From Nocardiopsis sp. ATB16-24 (GTDB lineage: Bacteria; Actinomycetota; Actinomycetes; Streptosporangiales; Streptosporangiaceae), in NCBI RefSeq assembly GCF_030271535.1, contig NZ_JASCXJ010000024.1, forward strand, positions 23,476 through 87,475: a stretch of 64,000 bases of DNA, written 5' to 3'. The notes beneath the pieces were generated by a model. That model saw only the letters and a program-made list of their open reading frames with translations. It was not told the origin of the DNA and ran no database searches. Position numbers and translations under genes: made by a program. Positions 1 through 13,020 of the stretch are shown here, in pieces. Numbering within the stretch: the first letter of the stretch is position 1; each line of letters starts with the position of its first letter.

Positions 1-135
1 AAACGACGGGACCGACCGACCCCTTCGCGGCACGTGGCGCGCGGCGACGGCGAGTCCGGTGAGTCCCGCGCGAGGGTCCCGAAGGAAACACGGCCCCGTA
101 CGTATCCACCCGGACGACGAATCCTGAGAGAAGAC

Positions 136-807
136 ATGACGAGCACCCGTACCATCTCCGCCCCCGAGACTCCGGTCCCTTCTCGCGCGCTTTGGCGTGC
201 GGCCGCCGTACTGCTGGCCCCACTGACCGCCGCGGCCCTGGCGCTGGCCCCCTCCCCGGCGCTGGCGCACGACGTCCTGACGGGTTCCGACCCCGAGAAC
301 GGGGCGACCCTGGACACCGTCCCCGAAGAGATCGTGCTGACCTTCAACAACACCCCACTGGAGAGCGACAGCGGTAACGCCATCGTCGTCACCGGTCCGG
401 ACGAGGAGACCACCTACGAGGAGGGCGGGCTCACCTTCGACGGCACCGAGGTGTCGGTGGCGTTGGCCCCCTTGGACCAGGCCGGTGAGTACACCATCGG
501 GTACCGCGTGGTCTCCTCCGACGGTCACCCGATCCAGGACACCCTGACGTTCTCGGTCACCGAGGAGGCCATCGTGGCCGCGGCCCCCGAGCCCGAGCCG
601 GAGGAGGACGAGACCGAGGAGGAGGTCGCCGAGGAACCCGCCGCGCAGGAGCCCGCGGACGAGACCGCAGCCGAGGAGGACGAGGGCGGCCTTTCCCCGG
701 CCGCGCTGGGAGTGGTGGCGGTCGTCGCCATCGCCGCCATCGCCGCGGTCGTGCTCGTGGCCGTGCGGATGCGCAGGAGCACGGGCTCGGGCGGCGGACA
801 GGGCTAG
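136..807 (+). CDS. CopC-domain copper-binding protein, membrane anchored
   Basis: This 223-residue exported protein has the CopC fold, which binds copper outside the membrane. Residues 1-44 form a long signal peptide ending in ALA, so the mature chain begins with His-Asp, as in CopC where the N-terminal His is a Cu(II) ligand. A second ligand candidate is the His in SSDGHPI. After the CopC domain (about 45-145) comes an acidic Glu-rich linker, a single membrane helix (about 190-212) and a short basic tail, so it is tethered rather than periplasmic. The ATG at 136 follows a purine-rich GAGAGAAG; an in-frame extension upstream has no family support. Copper delivery or resistance is inferred from the family; no CopD partner lies nearby. 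Confidence 0.85.
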   Translation: MTSTRTISAPETPVPSRALWRAAAVLLAPLTAAALALAPSPALAHDVLTGSDPENGATLDTVPEEIVLTFNNTPLESDSGNAIVVTGPDEETTYEEGGLTFDGTEVSVALAPLDQAGEYTIGYRVVSSDGHPIQDTLTFSVTEEAIVAAAPEPEPEEDETEEEVAEEPAAQEPADETAAEEDEGGLSPAALGVVAVVAIAAIAAVVLVAVRMRRSTGSGGGQG

Positions 808-911
808 GACGGCACGCTCAGGGACCCGCGCCGGCCCGACCCCGATCCGGCGCCCCGGTGGAACGTTCCCGCACGGGTTCTCACCGGTTCACGGTCTCTG
901 AAGAACGGCGA

Positions 912-956
912 GGCCCGCACCGCGACCTTCGGGACCATCGGAGCGCGGTGCGGGCC
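912..956. terminator. Bidirectional stem-loop between copC-like and PP2C genes
   Basis: Perfect 13-bp arms (912-924 GGCCCGCACCGCG and 944-956) with a 19-nt loop lie between the converging ends of the CopC-like gene and the phosphatase. There is no strong T-tract on either side, which is common for actinomycete terminators. The rest of 808-1118 holds nothing else recognisable. Confidence 0.7.
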
Positions 957-1118
957 CCTTGATCCGTGTGTCCGGGTCGTTCGGCCGGGTCGGGGGGAAG
1001 ACGGGAGTGGGGAGAGCGGGGGGCGGGGGACGTCTGTGAGGGGCGCGGAGGCGGGTCGTCGAGCACGGCGCAAAGGGCGCCCTGCCCCGGAGACCCTCGT
1101 CCGGGGACGGCGTTCCGC

Positions 1119-1880
1119 TCACACGCGGCGGGCCAGCAGAATACTGATGTTGTCCTTGCCCCCCGCCTCCATGGCCGCCTGCCACAGGGCGTGCACGGCG
1201 GCCTCGTCGCTGCCGGCCTCGACGATCATCTTCTCCATCTCCTCGGTCAGGACCAGGTCGGACAGACCGTCGCTGCACATGAGCCAGGCGCTGGGATCGG
1301 CCGCGTCGTCCCGCCCCACGTGGGGGACCATCTTGCCGCCCGAACTACCGCCCAGCGACTGGGTGATGAAGTTCGTGGTGACCGGACGGCCGTCCTCCGA
1401 CGGAGGAAGAGCCGGTGAGTCGTCCTCGGAGAGCTGCCGTAGACGGCGCCCCTCCAGTCGGTAGGTCCGGGAGTCTCCGACGTTGAACCAGAAGTTGCCG
1501 TCGTTGTTGAGCAGGACACCCGCGACCGTGGTCCCCATCCCGGAGAACTCGGTGTGCTGCGTGGCGTGGTCCTTGATCTCCTCGTCGATGTTGCTCAGCA
1601 ACCGTGAGATCTCCTCGGGGCCCTTCAACCGCGGTCCCATCTCGGCCATACGGTGCACGGCGTGTTCGGAGGCGATCTCCCCGGCCGCCTGACCACCGAT
1701 CCCGTCGGCGACCGCCAGGATCACGGGTTCGCTCACGGGGAGGATGCAACGCACCGGCGAGGTCATGTTCGCACTGGCGACGGTCAGGGCTCCCATGACC
1801 ACGGCGTCCTCGTTGGCGGGACGGACAGCGCCCCGGTGCGTGAGGGCCGTGACGATGACTTCCCCACCAGCGACACCCAT
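1119..1880 (-). CDS. PP2C-family serine/threonine phosphatase
   Basis: A 253-residue cytosolic phosphatase of the PPM/PP2C family, which removes phosphate from Ser/Thr residues and needs two metal ions. Visible motifs are NED at 23-25, the metal-binding DG of VADGIGG at about 59-60, CSDGLSD near 200 and the terminal KDN at about 242-244. Domain length is normal for a stand-alone PstP-like or SpoIIE-like enzyme, with no membrane segment or sensor domain. The ATG at 1880 has an upstream GGGAGGAAGGG. It is monocistronic. With anti-sigma and STAS proteins a few kilobases away, it may act in the same phosphorylation network, but the substrate cannot be read from sequence. Confidence 0.88.
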   Translation of the reverse strand: MGVAGGEVIVTALTHRGAVRPANEDAVVMGALTVASANMTSPVRCILPVSEPVILAVADGIGGQAAGEIASEHAVHRMAEMGPRLKGPEEISRLLSNIDEEIKDHATQHTEFSGMGTTVAGVLLNNDGNFWFNVGDSRTYRLEGRRLRQLSEDDSPALPPSEDGRPVTTNFITQSLGGSSGGKMVPHVGRDDAADPSAWLMCSDGLSDLVLTEEMEKMIVEAGSDEAAVHALWQAAMEAGGKDNISILLARRV

Positions 1881-2686
1881 ACGCCCTTCCTCCCGTTTCT
1901 TCGGCCGTGGCCGGTTGCCCGGCGCCCCGCGCCGGACCTTGGTCGAGTCCCGTTCAACGTCTGGATTCTGTCACCGTACCGAGCTGTCGCCAGAGCGGAT
2001 CAAAATCCGCGTACATCATGGCGGAAAACACCCGGATACGCAGTTCCCGCCCCGGTTCGTGACACCAGAAGTGCTGTGGGGGCGAGCCGGCGGGCCGAGT
2101 GACGCCGTCCGATGTACCGCTCCGACAGTAGCGGCGGCACCGCGGCCCCGACAGGGGCCGTGCGTCAATACGTCGAAGTCGCAGGACAGAAGGGGTGAGG
2201 CGGGGTTACGGCCCTGCACGAAACCCCTTTCGTCCGCGGCACGGGAGCAGCCGTGCATTGTCGAGACCCGGACCGTCTGGCACAATGTTCTCCGTTGGGT
2301 GTCTAAGACGCAGACACACACGACCCTCCGTGCGTCCCTCGTCGGTTACGCACGGTGGCCGAAGTTCTTCTCTGCCGGTCGTTTGGTGTGGTTTCCGTGC
2401 GTCTACCCTTCCCTTTTTCTCCTGTCGCCTCGCAACAGCCGTATACGCGACCCGTGTACGGCTCTTCGTGCTGCGTGGCGTCCCGATCGGCGCGGTCCCG
2501 CACCCCGTACCCCCCTTTCAGCGTGCCCGCCCCTTTCAAGCGTCCTTGCCGCGCGGCCGTTCCACGGTCTCCATGGAAAGACGCCGGCCCACATTCCGCC
2601 CGAGGCGATTCCGATCCCCGCTCCGGAGTCACCTCGGGCCCACGACGGACACCAGACGAAACCCGTGTCCAAGGAGTAGCAGCCCT
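1881..2686 (+). other. Long intergenic region with promoter-like site and several stem-loops
   Basis: About 800 nt without a convincing gene. The right half (2258-2686) holds a sigma-70-like site and stems at 2299-2317 (GTGTCT/AGACAC), 2328-2355 (CCGTGCGT/ACGCACGG, 8 bp perfect) and 2438-2462 (10 bp with one G-U, loop CGACC), followed by pyrimidine-rich sequence up to the glycosyltransferase start. A short stem GCACGG/CCGTGC sits at 2239-2256. The whole looks like a long structured leader or a small non-coding RNA. Confidence 0.4.
2258..2286 (+). promoter_or_regulatory. Candidate sigma-70 promoter
   Basis: TTGTCG (2258-2263), a 17-nt spacer and CACAAT (2281-2286) resemble an actinobacterial housekeeping promoter. 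Transcription would start near 2293, about 395 nt before the glycosyltransferase start. Confidence 0.4.
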
Positions 2687-3958
2687 GTGAAGATCGCCAT
2701 GATCGCCGAACACGCCAACCCCCTCCCCGCTCACAGGGGGGAAGCCGCCTGTCCCGCGAGCCTGCACGTGTGCGCGTTGTCCCGACAGCTCGCCAAGCGC
2801 GGGCACCGCGTGACCGTCTACGCCCGCCGTAGTGATCCCGACCAGCCGGATGGGCGCACTCGCATGGCACGCGGCGTCTCCGTCGCCTACCTGGACGCCG
2901 GTCCCGCCAGGCCGATGGGCGCCGACCAGCAGGCCGAGCACACCGGCGCCTTCGGAACCGCCCTCGCCTCCGTCCTGGACGAGGACGCCCCCGACGTCCT
3001 GCACGCCATCGGCTGGACCAGCGGCCTGGCCGCCCTGCACGCACAGGCCCACAGTGAACGCGACCAGAGCGCCACACCGATCGTCCAGACCTTCCACTCC
3101 CTCAACGCCAGTGAACAGCGCTCCGGCCTCGTCCACCGCCCCGAGCGCGCCCGCATGGAGACGATCCTGGCCTCCCGCGTCGACCACGTCCTCGTCAACT
3201 CCACGGACCAACAGGGCGAACTGGCACGCCTGGGCGTACCCCGCCATCACGTGAGCGTGGTCCCCTTCGGGGTGGACCCCGACCACTTCACCGTCGAGGG
3301 GAGCGCCTCCACCGAGCACTGGGGCTTCCGGCGTGAGGAGCGCGCCCGACTGGTGTCGGTCACCTCGCTGACCGAGGCGGGCGGCGCCGACCGGCTCGTG
3401 GAGGCCATGACGCGCCTGCCCGAGGCCGAACTCCTGCTCGTCTCCACCTCCGAGGACCTGGGGGTGGCCCTGGACGAGAACGCCCGCCGGATCGAACTGC
3501 TGGCCAAGGAGGCCGGGGTCGACGACCGTGTCCACCTGACGGGGCCGGTCGAGCGCAAGGAGCTCCCCCGCCTGCTGCGATCGGCGGACGTGTACGTGTC
3601 CGCCGCCTCCTACGAGCCCTACGGCGGTGCCGTGCTGGAGGCCATGGCCTGTGGCCTGCCCGTCGTGGCCACCGCCACCGGCGCCACCCCCGGTGCGGTC
3701 CTGCATCGCACCAGCGGCGTGCTCATGCGCTTCGGTCGTCCCGACGAGGTCGCCCGGGCGGTACGCGCGGTCCTGGGCACCCCCACGATGAGCACCGCCT
3801 ACGGCATCGCCGCGGTGGATCGTGCCCGTTCCCGGTTCACGTGGCAGCGCATCGCCGTCGAGACCGAGCTGGTCTACGAGCGTTCACGTCCCCAGCAGAG
3901 TGACGACGAGGACGGCCACGTCTCCGACGACCTCCTGTTGTCCGGGACCTCACACTGA
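2687..3958 (+). CDS. GT4-family glycosyltransferase
   Basis: A 423-residue GT-B glycosyltransferase of family 4 (retaining, nucleotide-sugar dependent). The N-terminal domain opens with VKIAMIAEH and the GHRVTVYARR strand-helix. The C-terminal domain carries the E-x7-E signature EPYGGAVLE at about 310-318, followed by AMACGLPVVA, which binds the donor nucleotide. GTG 2687 is chosen because AAGGAG lies at 2671-2676 and the protein starts as the family does; a longer frame reaching back to 2195 reads through the leader and has no homology. It has no signal peptide and no sugar-pathway neighbours. A role in glycogen, mycothiol or glycolipid synthesis cannot be separated from sequence alone. Confidence 0.85.
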   Translation: MKIAMIAEHANPLPAHRGEAACPASLHVCALSRQLAKRGHRVTVYARRSDPDQPDGRTRMARGVSVAYLDAGPARPMGADQQAEHTGAFGTALASVLDEDAPDVLHAIGWTSGLAALHAQAHSERDQSATPIVQTFHSLNASEQRSGLVHRPERARMETILASRVDHVLVNSTDQQGELARLGVPRHHVSVVPFGVDPDHFTVEGSASTEHWGFRREERARLVSVTSLTEAGGADRLVEAMTRLPEAELLLVSTSEDLGVALDENARRIELLAKEAGVDDRVHLTGPVERKELPRLLRSADVYVSAASYEPYGGAVLEAMACGLPVVATATGATPGAVLHRTSGVLMRFGRPDEVARAVRAVLGTPTMSTAYGIAAVDRARSRFTWQRIAVETELVYERSRPQQSDDEDGHVSDDLLLSGTSH

Positions 3959-3982
3959 CACGTGACCTCCCGACATCCGCGT

Positions 3983-4018
3983 CCCCGTCCCCCCGACGGC
4001 TTTGTCGGGGGGACGGGG
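3983..4018 (+). terminator. Strong intrinsic-type hairpin after glycosyltransferase
   Basis: A perfect 15-bp stem (3983-3997 with 4004-4018, CCCCGTCCCCCCGAC arm) closed by the loop GGCTTT, 24 nt after the stop codon. Confidence 0.85.
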
Positions 4019-4083
4019 AGGGTACACAGACCGTGGCGCCCGGACCACGGACATCCCCATCCGGACGTGGACACGACGTGACC

Positions 4084-5058
4084 ATGACCTTCGAGCACCA
4101 GGGGCTCCTCTTCCACCGTGAGAGGGAGTTCCACGAGGTGGCCCGCGAGCGGTTGCGGTCGGCCGTACGCGAAAACGGCCTCACGGTGCTCGCGGTCACC
4201 TCGGACCGCGTGCGGGAGGTCATCGCCTCCCTGCCGCCGTCCGAGCGTGCGCTGGTGCACGTCATCGACCGGGATCGGCTCTATGACGCCCCGGGACGCA
4301 CACTGGCGTTCCTGCACCGTCTGGCGCTCACCCACCACCCAGAACCCGTGACGGTGGTGACCGAGCCCCCGCTGGCCGTGTCCTCCGGGACGGAGTTGCG
4401 TGAATGGCACCGGCTGGAGTCGGTTCTGTGCACGGCGCTGGCGTCTCAGCGGCTGCGCCTGCTGTGCGCGCACGACGAGCGGGCGCTGGCCCCCTGGACA
4501 CGGTCCGCGGTGCTCGCCACCCACCCCGTGCTCGTGGGGGCCGAGGGGCCTCGTTCCAACCCCGACTACCTGGGCACGGCGGCGTTCGGTGGGCGACCGG
4601 TCGCCCCGGATCCGCTTCCGGTCACCGGTCCCGTCCACCGTCTGGACATCGGCCTGTCCCTGCCCCGTCTGCGTGCCGAGCTGATCGGGTTGGGCGAGGC
4701 CGTGGGGTTCCCCGCAGAGCGTGTGGACAGCCTGGTGGTGGCGGTCAACGAACTGGCGGCCAACGTGCTGGAGCACGGCGCGGGCAAGGGGACCGTGCAA
4801 CTGTGGCGTGCCCCTGGCAGGTGGGTGTGCGACGTCTTCGACGAGCGTGGAGGACTGAGCGACCCGCTGGCCGGCTACCGTCCGGCCGACGATCTGCGCT
4901 CGCGCGGGTACGGGCTGTGGATCACCCGGCAGAGTTGCGACTTCATGGAGATCAGTGGGAGCGGTGAGGGCTCCCTGGTACGACTCCACTTCGTGGACGG
5001 GGTCGTCCTCCCCGGCTCCGTGGAGGGTACGGGGATGCGCGCCCCGCTCAACCCCTGA
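4084..5058 (+). CDS. RsbA-like regulator: MEDS sensor plus anti-sigma HATPase
   Basis: About 324 residues. The N-terminal half (FEHQGLLF onward, about 1-170) matches the MEDS sensory domain. The C-terminal 130 residues are an RsbW/SpoIIAB-type GHKL ATPase with the N-box NELAANVLEHG at about 221 and a G-box-like RGYGLWI. Such proteins bind or phosphorylate STAS antagonists and so control sigma factors; that role is inferred from the family. ATG 4084 is preferred because homology starts there; GTG at 4078 and 4033 are in-frame alternatives and no clear Shine-Dalgarno decides. Its 3' end overlaps the convergent STAS gene by 11 bp, so the two transcripts would be antisense to one another. Confidence 0.82.
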   Translation: MTFEHQGLLFHREREFHEVARERLRSAVRENGLTVLAVTSDRVREVIASLPPSERALVHVIDRDRLYDAPGRTLAFLHRLALTHHPEPVTVVTEPPLAVSSGTELREWHRLESVLCTALASQRLRLLCAHDERALAPWTRSAVLATHPVLVGAEGPRSNPDYLGTAAFGGRPVAPDPLPVTGPVHRLDIGLSLPRLRAELIGLGEAVGFPAERVDSLVVAVNELAANVLEHGAGKGTVQLWRAPGRWVCDVFDERGGLSDPLAGYRPADDLRSRGYGLWITRQSCDFMEISGSGEGSLVRLHFVDGVVLPGSVEGTGMRAPLNP

Positions 5059-5395
5059 GGGAGTCCACGGCGTCTCCCGTGCTCACCATGATCGGAATGA
5101 CCTGGTCGATCCCGGCGATGACGAACAGACGATTGACCTGCTGCTGGGGTTCGGCGACCACCAGGCCGATGCCGAGGTCGCGGGCCTGCCGGTAGGCGGC
5201 GACGAGCACCCCGATGCAACGGGAGTCGCAAAAACCCACCTTCGCCAGATCGACGACCACTCCTTGCGGCGGGTCGGCGGCCAGAACGTCGTCGAGCACC
5301 TCGGCCAGTGCGGGAGAGGTCACCGCGTCCATCTCCCCCACAGGGGTGACGACGACGACGTCATCCTCACGACGGATCGGGATGTCTGACGTCAC
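5048..5395 (-). CDS. STAS-domain anti-sigma factor antagonist (RsbV-like)
   Basis: A 115-residue single STAS domain. The switch serine is in FCDSRCIGVLV (Ser58), where the family has DSSGLGVLV; phosphorylation there by an RsbW-type kinase releases the partner. GTG at 5395 follows AAGGAG. The gene overlaps the end of the RsbA-like gene on the other strand, which makes that protein a likely but unproven partner; OsaC at 13 kb is another candidate. Cys56 and Cys60 flank the switch Ser, which is less usual and could add redox sensitivity, though this is speculation. Confidence 0.86.
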   Translation of the reverse strand: MTSDIPIRREDDVVVVTPVGEMDAVTSPALAEVLDDVLAADPPQGVVVDLAKVGFCDSRCIGVLVAAYRQARDLGIGLVVAEPQQQVNRLFVIAGIDQVIPIMVSTGDAVDSLRG

Positions 5396-5466
5396 GGTCG
5401 TTTCTCCTTGTCGTTCCGGGACGGCCCCGATCCCTCATCATGGCGCTTTTCGATCACGCTGGGGAC

Positions 5467-6261
5467 TCATCTCCCGGTGTTACCTGGCTGTTCACTCATG
5501 TTCTGGACGACACGGCGCCTCCGCGGCTGCGTTCCCGTGTTCTCCTCCACCAGGTCGCGGGCCACGTCCACCACGCGCTTGCGATGGCGTTGGGCGACCT
5601 CGCGCAGCGCGGCGAAAGCGGTGTCCGCGTCACAGCCCCTGGCGTGCATGATGATGCCCTTGGCCTGGTCGATCACCGTACGCGCCGTCATGGCCCGGCG
5701 CATGTGCGCGGTCTCCCTGGCCACGTCGGCCTGGCGTCCGACGTTGTGGAGGGAGACGGCCGCGTGCTCGGCCAACAGCGCGGTCAACGGCGCCACGACG
5801 TCCTCGTCGAAGGCGTCCGCCCGACCGGAGTGGACCCCGAAGGTGATCACCCGGTCGTCGTTCTCAGCGGGCATGGGGCTGGGCAGGGTGAGGGAGGAGC
5901 GGTCCCCGCACTGGACCGCCATGCTGGTGTAGCGGGGCCAGCGGTGGGACTCGCGCAGGATGTCGCCCACCCGGACCTGGCGCATGTCCCGGACCGCCTC
6001 CACCGTGGGCCCCTGGTCGCTGGTGTACTGGTGCTCGAAGGCGGCCGACAGGTCGGCGTGGGAGGCACCGTAGTCGGTGACGACGTGTCGGACGCTCCCG
6101 TCGGCTCCCTCCACCTCACGCCAGACCACCACGAGGGCGGCCGAACAGCCGGGCACGCCCGTGGCCGCGGCCCCGCTCATCTGGTCGAGGGCGCGCTCCA
6201 GGGTGACGCCTTCCTCCTGGCCCAGTGCACCGATGTCGCGGGCCAGACGCTCGATCCACAC
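5467..6261 (-). CDS. GAF and ANTAR domain protein (RNA-binding antiterminator type)
   Basis: A 264-residue cytosolic protein: a GAF sensor domain (about 20-165) followed by an ANTAR domain (about 184-239) with the diagnostic IDQAKGIIM helix and the Ala/Arg-rich third helix. ANTAR domains bind paired hexanucleotide hairpins in nascent RNA and prevent termination. GTG 6261 is preceded by AAAGGAGG, a near-ideal ribosome site. It is divergent from the PAS-GAF gene, with about 95 nt between the starts. Residues 40-110 are the variable ligand-facing part. No receiver domain is present, so the input is probably a small molecule or partner rather than phosphorylation. Confidence 0.87.
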   Translation of the reverse strand: MWIERLARDIGALGQEEGVTLERALDQMSGAAATGVPGCSAALVVVWREVEGADGSVRHVVTDYGASHADLSAAFEHQYTSDQGPTVEAVRDMRQVRVGDILRESHRWPRYTSMAVQCGDRSSLTLPSPMPAENDDRVITFGVHSGRADAFDEDVVAPLTALLAEHAAVSLHNVGRQADVARETAHMRRAMTARTVIDQAKGIIMHARGCDADTAFAALREVAQRHRKRVVDVARDLVEENTGTQPRRRRVVQNMSEQPGNTGR

Positions 6262-6356
6262 GTTCCGGCCTCCTTTGCACGTCCGGGCTCCGACTAACCG
6301 TAACCTTGGAGGAACCCGGAAACAGCCATCCGCCGACTTCGGGGACTACGCCATCC

Positions 6357-7538
6357 ATGACGGGAGACCTGAGCGTGCCGGAGAACCTCGCCGGGCTACA
6401 GCGTGAGACCACCGCTCTGAGTGAGCGTATCGCCGCCCTGCGCAGCACGCACACCATGTACCCCGACGACGCCGAGAGCATCGCGGAGGCGGCTCTGGCC
6501 GAACTGGAGTACGCCGAGCGTCTGTTGGGGCAGGCCGGAGCGCAACTGGCACGGGCCCATTCCCAGTCCGAACCACGCCGTCAGGGCGACGACGGCGACC
6601 GGGCCCTGCTGCGCGCGGTGTTCCAGGAGCTGAGCGTTCCCGTGGTGTTGTTGGATCACGAGGGTTACATCCGACGGATCAACAACGCCGGAGCCACCCA
6701 GCTCGGCAGCGCACCGGGCTACCTCACCGGTAAACCCTTCGTCCACTTCGTCGACCTGCGCAAACGTGCGGCGATGCGTTCCTGGATGGCCGCTGTGCTG
6801 CGCGGTGACGGCGATGCCGCGCTGGAGTCGCGGTTGGCCCAGCGGGGCTGGGCCGAGGACGTGCACCTGACCCTGACCCGCCTGGAGTTGTCCACCGAGC
6901 CCCACCCGCTCGTGCTGGTGGCGATGTCCCCGCCGATGAACGGCGCCGAGGAGGAGGGCCCGGCTCCCCTGGAGCCGGAGGTGGAGGACCAGGTGGTGGT
7001 GCTGGCCGCCCGCAGACTGGACGTGCTGACCCGGATGACCCGGCTTCTGCTGCGCTCTTCGGGCGGTGTGGGAAGACCGCTCGCGTTGACCGACGCCGCC
7101 GAACTGCTGGCCGACTCCTACGCCGACTGGGTCGTCGTGGACGTGTGCGACCTGCCCACCGATCCGCACACGGCACGCCGTGCCGTGGTCGCCGGTCCCG
7201 CCGACGCGCCTCCGGAGCAGAGGAAGGCGGTGGCCTCGGCGGCCCCCGGAGCCTCCGACGTCCCCGGTGAGGTGTTGGGGCGGGGGCAGTCCCTGCTGTT
7301 CCCGCTGATCGAGGACGAGGCCGTGCTGGGCCACGCCGAGTCGGGCGCGCCCCTGCTGGCGATGCTCGGCGCGGGCTCGCTGTTGTCGGTGCCCTTGCGC
7401 GGTAGCAGGGGTGTGCGCGGCGCGCTCACCCTGATCCGCCGCAGCAACCGGGGAAGCTTCCGTCTGGCGGACCTTGGTCTGATCGAGGAGATCGGCGAGC
7501 ACATCGGTCTGGCCCTGCCGCCCCGCCCCTCCTCCTGA
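6357..7538 (+). CDS. PAS-GAF sensor protein without output domain
   Basis: About 393 residues. The N-terminus (10-65) is a helical, possibly coiled-coil segment. A PAS domain follows (about 80-190; FQELSVPVVLLDHEGYIRRIN is its start) and then a GAF-like domain (about 215-390). In streptomycetes this architecture usually continues into a SpoIIE/PP2C phosphatase, but here the frame stops right after the GAF, at a strong terminator. Start choice is uncertain: ATG 6357 has only GGGGA upstream, while GTG 6375 has GGGAG at good spacing. It may act as a partner sensor for the neighbouring phosphatases and kinases; this is inference from context. Confidence 0.75.
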   Translation: MTGDLSVPENLAGLQRETTALSERIAALRSTHTMYPDDAESIAEAALAELEYAERLLGQAGAQLARAHSQSEPRRQGDDGDRALLRAVFQELSVPVVLLDHEGYIRRINNAGATQLGSAPGYLTGKPFVHFVDLRKRAAMRSWMAAVLRGDGDAALESRLAQRGWAEDVHLTLTRLELSTEPHPLVLVAMSPPMNGAEEEGPAPLEPEVEDQVVVLAARRLDVLTRMTRLLLRSSGGVGRPLALTDAAELLADSYADWVVVDVCDLPTDPHTARRAVVAGPADAPPEQRKAVASAAPGASDVPGEVLGRGQSLLFPLIEDEAVLGHAESGAPLLAMLGAGSLLSVPLRGSRGVRGALTLIRRSNRGSFRLADLGLIEEIGEHIGLALPPRPSS

Positions 7539-7556
7539 GACGTCGGGGCGGCCCGC

Positions 7557-7586
7557 CCGGGTGCCCGCCCCCGGGCGGGCACCCGG
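7557..7586. terminator. Bidirectional terminator between PAS-GAF gene and osaB
   Basis: A perfect 14-bp inverted repeat CCGGGTGCCCGCCC separated by only CC (7571-7572). It starts 18 nt after the PAS-GAF stop codon and touches the osaB stop codon, so it can serve both convergent transcripts. Confidence 0.85.
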
Positions 7587-8225
7587 TCACTCGGGGCCGT
7601 AGAGGGTGTCCACCAGTGTCGACAGGCGGGACACCGAGCCGTCCAACCGACGCACGCCCTCCACCAACGGCTGGTCCGCGTCCTGGTAGTTGTTCACGAT
7701 GTGTTCGCGCAGATCGGCCAGGTCGGCCTGCACCTGTCGGGAACGCCGGGCCAACTGCTCGGCCAGGAGCTTCCCGGATTCGCCGGTCTCCTGACCCAGG
7801 TCCCGTTGGAGCGCGCGTGCCTGCTCCCGCATCTGCGCCTTGAGCTGGTACAGCTCCACGAACACCTCGACCTTGGAGCGCAGCACCCAGGGGTCGAACG
7901 GTTTGAGAAGGAAGTCCACGGCACGCGAGGCGTAACCGCGGAAGACCTGGTGTCGATCGAACTCCTGGGCGGTCAGGAAGATGATCGGCACGTCCTTGGT
8001 CTTCTCGCGTTGCTTGATGTGCGCGGCGGTCTCGAAGCCGTCCATGCCCGGCATGACCACGTCGAGCAGGATGACCGCGAAGTCGGTGCCCAGAAGGTGT
8101 TTGAGTGCCTCCTCACCCGAGTTCGCCCTGATCAGGTTCTGATCCAGGGAGGTGAGTGCGGCCTCCAGTGCGATCAGGTTCTCCTCGCGGTCGTCAACGA
8201 GGAGGATGTTGGCCTTCTGGGTCAC
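7587..8225 (-). CDS. osaB: OsaB-like response regulator (receiver plus coiled coil)
   Basis: 212 residues: a receiver domain with phospho-acceptor Asp55 (LLDVVMPG), acidic pair Asp11-Asp12, Thr85 and Lys108 (LLKPF), then a long charged helix (about 118-185) that reads as a coiled coil, and no DNA-binding domain. This is the architecture known for Streptomyces OsaB, needed for growth and differentiation under osmotic stress. GTG 8225 lies 6 nt after the osaA stop, and the ribosome site GGAG overlaps that junction, so the two are co-transcribed and probably translationally linked. The assignment rests on architecture and synteny with osaA and osaC-like neighbours. Confidence 0.83.
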   Translation of the reverse strand: MTQKANILLVDDREENLIALEAALTSLDQNLIRANSGEEALKHLLGTDFAVILLDVVMPGMDGFETAAHIKQREKTKDVPIIFLTAQEFDRHQVFRGYASRAVDFLLKPFDPWVLRSKVEVFVELYQLKAQMREQARALQRDLGQETGESGKLLAEQLARRSRQVQADLADLREHIVNNYQDADQPLVEGVRRLDGSVSRLSTLVDTLYGPE

Positions 8226-8231
8226 TTCTGG

Positions 8232-12572
<4,341 letters not shown>

Positions 12573-13020
12573 CGAACCCCTCCTCAGCCTGCTCCGCCAC
12601 CTCGGTCTCTCCGTCCGGGTGCGCGGCCGGACGGTTCGGCCGCCGTGGGACGGCGGACACGAACGTGCGCACGGGACAGCGGGCACGCGGTGATCGCCAC
12701 GTACCCTTGGTGACACCCGTCACGCTACCTGCGCGAAGTACCACCCGAAAGAAGCGGATGTGTCGGTGACTCACACTAACCGGCCGAGCCGAGCCGCACA
12801 GGAGGGTCGGCCATGTCATCCCCTCGCTCTTCCGGACCCTCCATGGTCGCACACGCGTGCTCGGGTCCACCGGCGTCCGCGGAACACGCGTCCGGTGGTC
12901 GGCCGGGGTCGCGGCCATCACTCCGCCACCGGCACGGGGCGCCCTCGGCCACGGCACGCGTATCGTGGCACCGACCCCCGTTTTCCGCGCACGTAACCAG
13001 TGACGAAGGACACCGACGTT
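12573..13020. other. Divergent osaA/osaC-like regulatory region
   Basis: 448 nt between the divergent starts. A SigB-like promoter candidate points to osaA at 12701-12725. A plus-strand frame opening at 12813 with AGGAGGG before it overlaps the OsaC-like gene and has no coding character, so it is not called. No clear promoter for the osaC-like gene was found. Confidence 0.5.
12701..12725 (-). promoter_or_regulatory. Candidate SigB-type promoter for osaAB
   Basis: On the minus strand GCGT (12725-12722), a 15-nt spacer and GGGTAC (12706-12701) match the Streptomyces SigB consensus GNNT-N14-16-GGGTAC/T. It would give a leader of roughly 120 nt before osaA. In Streptomyces the osa genes and SigB are functionally connected, which makes the match plausible, but the consensus is short. 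Confidence 0.4.

Noticed and set aside
2195..2686. N-terminal extension of the glycosyltransferase
   Set aside because: No homology, low coding character, and a good ribosome site lies just before GTG 2687.
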